Assembly (NCBI GenBank): GCA_026710225.1
Contig: JAPORI010000204.1
Location: forward strand, 1 to 5,573
Reading direction: 5' to 3'
Origin: Betaproteobacteria bacterium
GTDB lineage: Bacteria; Pseudomonadota; Gammaproteobacteria; Tethybacterales; Tethybacteraceae
Length of the DNA stretch: 5,573 nucleotides
The notes under the pieces were generated by a model, which was not told the origin of the DNA, did no database searches, and saw nothing but the letters and a program-made list of their open reading frames with translations. Positions within the stretch are counted from its first letter, which is position 1. Each line of letters begins with the position of its first letter. Below are positions 1 to 5,022 of this stretch, piece by piece. Made by a program: the position numbers and the translations under genes.

Positions 1-521
1 CCGAGCGGAACAATCATGAATTCCTAAATGGCGACATTGTTGGAGGCATGCGCACCGCCATTGAGAATGTTGAGCAACGGCACCGGCAGGCTGCGGGCAG
101 CGCTGCCACCCAGATGACGATACAGCGGCAGGTTATACGAAGCGGCGGTAGCCCGGAGTGCGGCCATCGATACCGCCAGGATGGCGTTGGCGCCGAGTTT
201 CTTCTTGAGCGCGCTGCCGTCAAGGCGAATGAGCTTTTCGTCCAGAGCACGCTGATCGGCGGCGTCAACTCCGACCAGCGCCCGGGCGATGGGGCCGGCA
301 ACATTGCGACAAGCCCGGGAAACTCCCTTGCCGCGCCAGTCGCTGCCGCCGTCTCTGAGTTCAACCGCCTCCTTGGACCCGGTCGAGGCGCCGGAGGGGG
401 CGGCCGAGCGCCCGATACTGCCGTCGGCTAGCACGGCGGTAGCCTCAACTGTGGGATTGCCGCGTGAATCAAGAATCTGCAAGGCGGTAACCGATTCGAT
501 GCAAGTTGAACCCTTTCTCAT
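1..521 (-). pseudogene. eno: Enolase, N-terminal part, with in-frame amber codon; runs off left edge
   Basis: Enolase interconverts 2-phosphoglycerate and phosphoenolpyruvate in cytosolic glycolysis. The ATG at 521-519 follows GGAG with a 10-nt gap. The 165 readable residues hold the family landmarks: LDSRGNPTVE near residue 18, the mobile active-site loop PSGASTG near 42-48, ELRDGG, LGANAILAVS, and NGGAH with the catalytic-region His at about 158. A TAG at 26-24 interrupts the frame at codon 166, where the family has Gln (canonical D-I-Q-E-F). The same frame then continues E-F-M-I-V-P-L-G to the window edge, exactly as expected for enolase, so this is a point nonsense change (CAG to TAG fits) and not a natural end. 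The family is about 430 residues, so roughly 60% lies outside the window. The motif before the stop is also divergent (HASNNVAI against the usual HADNNVDI), suggesting a paralogue or a decaying copy. Identity is certain; whether it is dead, suppressed or a sequencing error is open. Confidence 0.9.
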
Positions 522-531
522 TGGTCAGACA

Positions 532-573
532 CTCCGATAATTTGTAAAAAAGTGATATGAAGAGATAATTATA
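532..573 (-). promoter_or_regulatory. Possible eno promoter -10 and ribosome binding site
   Basis: The 79-nt gap between hinT and the enolase gene is AT-rich near the enolase side. It contains a perfect TATAAT on the minus strand at 573-568 and a GGAG Shine-Dalgarno at 535-532, 10 nt before the ATG. No good -35 hexamer is visible at 16-18 nt, so the promoter call is weak; the ribosome site is sound. I see no terminator hairpin after hinT, so read-through from hinT is also possible. Confidence 0.35.
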
Positions 574-600
574 AGCCAGCCAACCTGCCCGACGAGCCGA

Positions 601-963
601 TCACTTGGGCAACATCGCCCCCAAATCACGCCCGCCAACAATGTGAAAATGCAAATGCGGCACCTCCTGATGCGCGTTGGATCCGCAATTGGCAATCAGC
701 CGCCAGCCGCCCTCTGCCAGCCCCAGCTTGGCCACCGTTGCACCGACGGCGGCAAACAGCCCGGCAACTTCCGCTGCTGTTGCACCGGCGGCAAAGTCGG
801 CCGCATCAACATAGCTGCCCTTCGGAATCACCAGCGCATGTGCCGGCGCCTGCGGATTGATGTCGCTGAAAGCCAGCGCGTGCTCGTTTTCGAACAGCTT
901 GTCGCAGGGAATCTCGCCGCGCAGAATCTTGGCGAAGATGTTGTTGGAATCGTATGCGGCCAT
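601..963 (-). CDS. hinT: HinT-type histidine triad (HIT) nucleotide-binding protein / purine nucleoside phosphoramidase
   Basis: Small cytosolic hydrolase of the HINT branch of the HIT superfamily, which cleaves adenosine phosphoramidates and aminoacyl-AMP. The 120-residue product is the usual length for bacterial HinT. The start NIFAKILRGEIPCDKL, then FSDINPQAPAHALVIPK (His41 in a nucleotide-pocket position), and the signature HLHFHIVGG with the triad at His103, His105 and His107 plus His98 just before it, are all diagnostic. The frame stays open upstream to 1170, but the ATG at 963-961 is chosen because it starts where HinT proteins start and has GGAG at 974-971 with a 7-nt spacer. The longer reading would translate the tRNA fragment. 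It is flanked by that fragment upstream and enolase downstream, all on the same strand. It ends in TGA and looks intact. Confidence 0.95.
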   Translation of the reverse strand: MAAYDSNNIFAKILRGEIPCDKLFENEHALAFSDINPQAPAHALVIPKGSYVDAADFAAGATAAEVAGLFAAVGATVAKLGLAEGGWRLIANCGSNAHQEVPHLHFHIVGGRDLGAMLPK

Positions 964-1031
964 TTTTATGCTCCGATGATGACAGGATGGGGTATGGGTT
1001 GGTGATTTGACGGACAGATGAATTTTTGCGC

Positions 1032-1073
1032 TGGCCAAGGACGGAATCGAACCACCGACACAAGGATTTTCAA
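1032..1073 (-). tRNA. tRNA-Phe 3'-half fragment (tRNA remnant, possible attachment site)
   Basis: The minus strand from 1073 reads as the 3' half of a bacterial tRNA-Phe: anticodon loop TTGAAAA (1073-1067, anticodon GAA), TCCTT as the 3' anticodon-stem strand, a class I variable loop, T-stem GGTGG (1056-1052), T-loop TTCGATT (1051-1045), closing strand CCGTC (1044-1040), acceptor 3' strand CTTGGCC (1039-1033) and discriminator A at 1032. The T-stem pairs throughout, allowing two G-U pairs. CCA is not encoded; GCG follows. The 5' half is missing: the nucleotides before the loop do not pair with TCCTT, and no GGCCAAG acceptor strand lies at the expected distance. A short GTCAGTTGGT at 1084-1075 resembles a D-arm, so an alternative reading is a whole tRNA with about 10 nt deleted. 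Either way it cannot fold as a working tRNA. Confidence 0.7.
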
Positions 1074-1096
1074 CACCAACTGACAGTCCACGCCAA

Positions 1097-1645
1097 TCAG
1101 CGGCAACCGAGCATCCTGCGCAAGGTGCTGTCCCGGTCCACGAAATGATGCTTGAGCGCCGCCAGCGCATGCAAAGCGGCCAGTACCATTACCGCAACCG
1201 CAAGATAATAATGAAAATCCCCGGCAATGTCCTCCTGGCCCGGCAAGCCGCTAATAGTCGCCGGCACTTCAAACAGGCCAAATACCGAAATCGCCCTGCC
1301 ATCGGCGGTTGATATCAGATAGCCGCTGATCATGGTTGCGAAAAGCAGGACATACAGGCCAACATGTGCCAGCCGGGCGGCAGTTCTTTCGAATCGCGAA
1401 TGACTCGGCAGAGGATTGGGGGTAACTGACCCGATTCGCCACAGCACCCGCACCAGCATGATCAAAAAAAGGGTCAGGCCGAAACTCTTGTGCAAAAACG
1501 GGGCGGTAACGTACCACTGGTCAGTATAGGCAAGACCGGTCATCCAGTTGCCGACAACGAACAAGCCGATGACAAGCAGAGCCGATAGCCAGTGCAGCAG
1601 GATCGACGCCCTGCCCCAGCCGCCGGCATCATTCTTCCACGCCAA
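1097..1645 (-). CDS. yceJ: Cytochrome b561 family di-haem membrane protein (YceJ-like)
   Basis: Four-helix inner-membrane b-type cytochrome thought to pass electrons between quinone and periplasmic partners. The 182-residue product has hydrophobic segments near residues 15-38, 50-70, 90-112 and 145-165. Candidate haem-ligand histidines are H18 (LLHWL), H52 (LHKSFG), H94, H145 and H159. The segment GYLISTADGRAISVFGLFEV and the end ALKHHFVDRDSTLRRMLG closely match E. coli YceJ as I remember it. No ATG is available. I prefer TTG at 1645-1643, giving MAWKND..., because it fits the family's usual start and has GAGG at 1660-1657, 11 nt upstream. TTG at 1666 would add seven residues and has no ribosome site. 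It follows yceI by about 106 nt with no terminator seen, so co-transcription is likely. The stop at 1099-1097 sits about 24 nt before the tRNA fragment. Confidence 0.9.
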   Translation of the reverse strand: MAWKNDAGGWGRASILLHWLSALLVIGLFVVGNWMTGLAYTDQWYVTAPFLHKSFGLTLFLIMLVRVLWRIGSVTPNPLPSHSRFERTAARLAHVGLYVLLFATMISGYLISTADGRAISVFGLFEVPATISGLPGQEDIAGDFHYYLAVAVMVLAALHALAALKHHFVDRDSTLRRMLGCR

Positions 1646-1751
1646 GACTTTAGCAACCTCGCGCAACGATTTGGAAAAGACTGACTGCCTTGACCCGCAG
1701 ATGCCTGCAACAATTGTTGAGGCGGCAAGACAGCCCCAGCCGACTGAAAGC

Positions 1752-2330
1752 CTACTGGCGGATTCCCTCTATGGACAGGATCATTTCAACCTGGGCCGAG
1801 GCGGGGCCGAGATCCTGCTTGACGTTGAAGTCTTTCAGGGTCAAAACCGTACTGCCCTCAAATCCGGCCCGGTAGCCGCCCCACGGATCATCGCCTTCAC
1901 CGACCATGCTCACATCGATTTCGATCGACTTGGTCACGCCGCGCAGGGTAAGGTCGCCGGTCATGACACCGGAGCGACCGTCTTCGTTGAGAAGCAGCGA
2001 AGTGCTGGTGAAACTGGCTTCAGGATAGACTTCCACTTCCAGGAAATCATCATCGCGCAGGTGCTTGTCGCGCTCGGCATGATTGCTGTCAACGCTGGCG
2101 GTATCGATCTTCACTTCAATCGAACTGTTTTCCGGATTATCCCGGTCCAACTGGAACATGCCGTCAAAAGTGTTGAAAGCCCCGTACAGCCAACTGTAGC
2201 CCAGATGCTGGATCCTGAACTGAATGAACGAGTGGGAAGTGTCGATCTCGTAGGACTCCGCCTCGGCCATTGCCAAGCCAGGCACCGCCATGGCAACGGC
2301 TGCCATGATGCAAAAAAAGCGCGCTTTCAT
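1752..2330 (-). CDS. yceI: YceI family periplasmic polyisoprenoid-binding lipocalin-like protein
   Basis: YceI proteins are periplasmic beta-barrels that bind long isoprenoid chains such as ubiquinone precursors, and in many proteobacteria are induced by base or stress. The 192-residue product begins with a signal peptide (K2, R4, hydrophobic 5-20) with an Ala-Met-Ala cleavage site at 20-22. The mature part shows FRIQHLGYSWLYGAF, SVDSNHAERDKHLR, GDLTLRGVTK, GDDPWGGYRAGFEG and LKDFNVKQDLGPAS, all hallmark YceI stretches, and ends in EGIRQ as the family does. ATG at 2330-2328 is chosen over the ATG 36 nt upstream because AGGAGG at 2341-2336 lies 5 nt before it and the signal peptide starts there. 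It terminates with TAG, so amber acts as a stop in this genome. It precedes a YceJ-type cytochrome; in E. coli the same two genes pair in the opposite order. Complete and apparently functional. Confidence 0.95.
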   Translation of the reverse strand: MKARFFCIMAAVAMAVPGLAMAEAESYEIDTSHSFIQFRIQHLGYSWLYGAFNTFDGMFQLDRDNPENSSIEVKIDTASVDSNHAERDKHLRDDDFLEVEVYPEASFTSTSLLLNEDGRSGVMTGDLTLRGVTKSIEIDVSMVGEGDDPWGGYRAGFEGSTVLTLKDFNVKQDLGPASAQVEMILSIEGIRQ

Positions 2331-2335
2331 TATTG

Positions 2336-2341
2336 CCTCCT
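2336..2341 (-). promoter_or_regulatory. Strong Shine-Dalgarno for yceI
   Basis: AGGAGG on the minus strand, 5 nt before the ATG at 2330. This is the best ribosome binding site in the window and decides the yceI start over the in-frame ATG at 2366. Confidence 0.85.
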
Positions 2342-2402
2342 GATGTAAGAAGTAAACCGGTTTCAAACCACTCGAAGCTCAATCAAACCTCAATGCTCGT
2401 GT

Positions 2403-2429
2403 ATTATAACCCAAGGACTGAACCGGCAA
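2403..2429 (-). promoter_or_regulatory. Predicted sigma70 promoter of yceI-yceJ
   Basis: The 117-nt gap between the surface-protein stop and yceI contains a perfect TATAAT (minus strand, 2408-2403) with TTGCCG (2429-2424) as a four-of-six -35. The spacer is 15 nt, shorter than the optimum of 17. The predicted start would leave a leader of about 65 nt before the yceI ATG. No clear terminator separates it from the upstream gene. Confidence 0.5.
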
Positions 2430-2447
2430 GGGGATCAGCACTGATGA

Positions 2448-4679
2448 TCAGAACTGGTAACTGCCCCCGAACCGCACACCCCATTTCCAGTCGCTGGCGC
2501 CGATCGCAAAACGATCTCCGCCTGCCAATTCAACCTCGCCGCCGGCAAAACGCGCCCCATAGGCGGTTGCTTCCACCCGCAAGCCGCCCTGTCCCTGCCA
2601 GCCGTAGTTCATGCTCAGACCATACTCCACTCCCCGCAGATCATCGAGCAGACGACCTCTGCCACCGGACACCGCCGCATGACGAACCCAGCCGCCCACA
2701 CCCAGAGTGTGCTCGTCGCCTTCCGGCAACACCTGCTTGTGCAGCATCAGCCGGCTGTTGCCGACTTGATCAAAACTGAAATCGCCGCTGCCGGAACCGC
2801 CGAAAAAGTCCTCGCTGCGCGCATAGGAGAACGAAACATCCACTCCCTCGATGCGGGTGAAGATGCCCACCTCACCGGATGACGCCATCCCCATCAGACC
2901 AATCGAACCTGCCGATCTGGCGTAGAGAGCCGACGGCACCACAAAATCGTAATGGGTGCGCTTGCCGTGCGCCGGGCGGTAGGTGCCCTCGAAACTGTCA
3001 CCGGGAAAGCCCACTGCAAAACCGGCATCGGTGCCACCCGGCAACCACAGATTGCCAAGATGAGCAAACAGGTCCTGGGCGAAGTCATCGAAAAACTTCT
3101 GCTGAGACGGGTCAACAGAACTGGCACTGGCAGAGAAAGAAGGCAGGGAACCTTGCACGTCCGCTTGGCTAGCAACAGGTGCACCTTGCACCCGGGCGGC
3201 AACGGTCAGGGTGGCTGACGCCGGATCCAGATTCACCTTGTACACCTCGTAGGCCATGCAGCCAATGTCCAGCCTGCCCAGCCCAGTGTCGGCATCCGCC
3301 CCCTTGGTTCCCAGATCCTCGGTGCACCGATCGCCGATGTCAAACACCGCCGAGATGTGCGTCGTCTCCGGCATCCGCTCCCAGGCCTGCAAATAAACCC
3401 CGAACGCGTACTGCGAATTGTAGGGATGCGGAACCCCTATGCAGTACTCCTCAAAGTCGGTGCAATCGAGAAACAGCGGATCGCGCCCGCTCTGATCCGA
3501 ATTGAGACCGTAAAACAAACGCACCTTGCCGGTAGCCAGCGCCCGCTCGTAGTTTTCTTCCATCAGCACTATCCGGGAATCTTCAGGCTGTTTGCTCGCT
3601 TCAGCCCGGTAGTCGTTCAATTGATGCAACGGATTGTCAACCGAACGACGCATAACGCTTTTGCTCAACTGCCATTTGCCGCTTGCCACGTAATTGACAT
3701 CATAGCCGGTCTCGGACACAATCCAGCCACGGTTCTCAATCAATCCGGAATCCAGCCATGTCTCCTGATTCCTCATCCCCCAATTGCGCTTTTGCGGCGA
3801 ACTGCCCAGATAGAACGGATTGGTCTCTATGTATACCAGATTGTTTTCCGCAGTCTTCTTGTACAAGGCGCTGTAGTTTTTCCCCGATTCGCCCACGATC
3901 AGAGAAGAAATCGACAGACCGTACAAAAGACCCATGTCATTGAGCAAAAACTGGGTGCCTGCTTCGCGCTCGTGAATGCTGCGCAGCAAGTCATAGTTGT
4001 ACAGCCAGAACACGAAACGACTGGGACCGTCCCAAGCGTACTTTTCATGCTTGATTTCATAGGCACTCTGGCTCCGATCGACCATTGCGGAAATGCCCAG
4101 CCGGGAAAATTCGTTCTTTAGCGCATTGGCGGCAGTCGCCTTGCCCAAATAGGAAACTTGCTCCTTGCCGGCTACAAGCGTCGATTCTGGCGTTGAGGAA
4201 ACCTGCGTTACCGTCACGGTCGGGTTTGACATCTTGAACGCGCTGCTGGCCAGACATCCAAAATCAAGCCGGCCCCGGCCGGTTTCCGCATCGTTGCCTT
4301 CATCGCCCAGATCCTGAACACAGCCGTCAGCAACCTCAAACACCTTCGCTACATGGGTGCTCTCCGGCATCCGCTCCCAAGCCAGCAGATAAGCTGCAAA
4401 CGCATACATGTCCTGGTAGTACCATGAACTCCATTGCTTGGCTTTACCAGCCGAATTGGTCGACACCATCATGTAGGGAATGCCTATGCAGTATTGCTCC
4501 ACTCCCTGGCACCCGTTTGAGTAAGTGTGCCGGGTCACCCCGTCGGGATTGAGGCCATAGAACATGCGCACCTTGCCGGTTGCCATCGCCTGTCGGTATC
4601 CGGCGGCGGTCATCTGTCCAATTACCTTATGAGATCCGATCCCGGCTATCGGGTCAATTGTTGCCGCGGCCATGTCCAT
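2448..4679 (-). CDS. Degenerate S8 (subtilase) autotransporter-like protein, C-terminal portion after a frameshift
   Basis: This 743-codon frame carries the C-terminal half of one subtilase-like unit (residues 10-149), a complete second unit (172-481), a linker (482-521) and a beta-rich C-terminal domain (522-743) ending Tyr-Gln-Phe, the usual finish of an outer-membrane barrel. Each unit has A.ATGKVR.FYGLN, in the place of the subtilase A.A.G.V..AAGN oxyanion strand (Asn44, Asn393), then C.....YCIG.P, an AWERMPE helix, a D/GD/C..DLG turn and TG.GRLD.GC. Cys57/64/120/142 match Cys406/413/452/474. Where S8 enzymes have the HG.S/T His motif, residues 252-257 read LYGLSI. Where they have GTS.A.P, neither unit has a Ser in that context. 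No catalytic triad is visible. The ATG at 4679 is just the first in-frame codon: it lies inside the domain, lacks a ribosome site, and overlaps the upstream frame, so this is one gene broken by a frameshift. It stops with TGA. Confidence 0.75.
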   Translation of the reverse strand: MDMAAATIDPIAGIGSHKVIGQMTAAGYRQAMATGKVRMFYGLNPDGVTRHTYSNGCQGVEQYCIGIPYMMVSTNSAGKAKQWSSWYYQDMYAFAAYLLAWERMPESTHVAKVFEVADGCVQDLGDEGNDAETGRGRLDFGCLASSAFKMSNPTVTVTQVSSTPESTLVAGKEQVSYLGKATAANALKNEFSRLGISAMVDRSQSAYEIKHEKYAWDGPSRFVFWLYNYDLLRSIHEREAGTQFLLNDMGLLYGLSISSLIVGESGKNYSALYKKTAENNLVYIETNPFYLGSSPQKRNWGMRNQETWLDSGLIENRGWIVSETGYDVNYVASGKWQLSKSVMRRSVDNPLHQLNDYRAEASKQPEDSRIVLMEENYERALATGKVRLFYGLNSDQSGRDPLFLDCTDFEEYCIGVPHPYNSQYAFGVYLQAWERMPETTHISAVFDIGDRCTEDLGTKGADADTGLGRLDIGCMAYEVYKVNLDPASATLTVAARVQGAPVASQADVQGSLPSFSASASSVDPSQQKFFDDFAQDLFAHLGNLWLPGGTDAGFAVGFPGDSFEGTYRPAHGKRTHYDFVVPSALYARSAGSIGLMGMASSGEVGIFTRIEGVDVSFSYARSEDFFGGSGSGDFSFDQVGNSRLMLHKQVLPEGDEHTLGVGGWVRHAAVSGGRGRLLDDLRGVEYGLSMNYGWQGQGGLRVEATAYGARFAGGEVELAGGDRFAIGASDWKWGVRFGGSYQF
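2451..3116 (-). other. C-terminal beta-barrel-like outer-membrane anchor domain
   Basis: The last 222 residues alternate hydrophobic and polar residues in short strands (for example GSIGLMGMASSGEVGIFTRI, then VDVSFSYARSEDFF and GLRVEATAYGARF), are rich in Gly and aromatic residues, contain no Cys, and end GGSYQF. The terminal Phe with aromatic or hydrophobic residues at alternate positions is the sorting signal of outer-membrane barrels. At about 220 residues it is shorter than the roughly 280-residue classical autotransporter domain, so part of the linker may belong to it. Known: S8 autotransporters carry such a domain. Inferred: it exposes the upstream repeats on the cell surface. Confidence 0.6.
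3237..4166 (-). repeat. Degenerate subtilase-like unit 3 (complete in window)
   Basis: Residues 172-481 of the C-terminal frame. In order: a His-region remnant LLYGLSISSLIVGESG, then LYKKTAENNLVYI, GWIVSETGYD, ATGKVRLFYGLNSD, LDCTDFEEYCIGVP, YAFGVYLQAWERMPETTH, GDRCTEDLG and TGLGRLDIGCMAYEVYK. The catalytic His position reads Tyr and the Ser region (PYNSQYAF) lacks GTS. It shares its segment order with the other two copies. Confidence 0.65.
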
Positions 4680-5022
4680 AAGACCATCCGGTATAGGTCA
4701 CTATCCAGCCGTACTTGGCCACTTCCGCCGGGTCGATCCGGCTCTCCCAGAACTTCGGATCGCCGTCTTTGCTGCTAAACAGCCGGTAGGCAAAGATGTT
4801 TACCAGACTGTTTTCCGGCGTCTGCGCATACAGGTTCTTCAGGCGCAGATTTGCATGCACCGCTTCCAGGCTCGTGTAGGAACTCTTGGGCAGGCCCATC
4901 GCACTGAAAACATCATACTTGACACTCGGATCGTGGTCCGGCCCCAGTTGCGGATTGATGAAATAGGCGTTTTTCTTGCGGCTGACCACCGCCTTGACAT
5001 TGGCAAAATCGCCAAAACCTAC
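4233..5022 (-). repeat. Degenerate subtilase-like unit 2 (split by the frameshift)
   Basis: The first part is in the upstream frame: LYAQTPENSLVNIFAYRLF and YGWIVTYTG. The second part is in the downstream frame: MATGKVRMFYGLNPDG, YSNGCQGVEQYCIGIP, YAFAAYLLAWERMPESTHV, DGCVQDLG and TGRGRLDFGCLASSAFK. Joined, they give the same order as unit 3. The region before LYAQT is shorter than in unit 3 and no HG.S/T motif is seen. Confidence 0.65.
4654..4700 (-). other. Frameshift junction in the surface-protein gene
   Basis: The upstream frame matches the family up to about 4687 (YTG) and stops at 4656-4654. The downstream frame is closed by TAG TGA near 4698-4693 and open after that. The shift must therefore lie between these points, and is equivalent to gaining one nucleotide or losing two or five. 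Unit 3 has TGYD here; restoring five nucleotides after GGA would give TGYDGLM, a plausible ancestral sequence. No classic slippery heptamer is visible. Confidence 0.75.

Noticed and set aside
24..26. Genome-wide reassignment of UAG to Gln
   Set aside because: yceI ends with TAG exactly where the family ends, so UAG is used as a true stop here; only local suppression or mutation remains plausible.
24..26. Pyrrolysine at the enolase amber codon
   Set aside because: The family residue is Gln and nothing in the window suggests pyl genes.
1032..1107. Intact functional tRNA-Phe
   Set aside because: No 5' acceptor strand complementary to CTTGGCC at the right distance, and the anticodon stem does not pair.
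964..1170. N-terminal extension of hinT by 69 codons
   Set aside because: It would translate through the tRNA fragment and the end of yceJ; the ATG at 963 has a proper ribosome site and the family's usual start.
1548..2348. 266-codon plus-strand frame opposite yceI and the yceJ start
   Set aside because: It lies antisense to clear family members, has no recognisable domain, and fits the frame openness expected opposite biased codons.
2434..2445. ATCAG-CA-CTGAT inverted repeat after the surface gene as a terminator
   Set aside because: Five-base arms with a two-base loop and no following U-run on the minus strand.
3357..4121. 254-codon plus-strand frame opposite unit 3
   Set aside because: Antisense shadow of the repeat-coding frame; no ribosome site or recognisable motif.
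2448..4679. Second surface gene starting independently at the ATG at 4679
   Set aside because: The start falls inside a repeated domain, overlaps the upstream frame by 26 nt and has no ribosome site; a frameshift explains it better.
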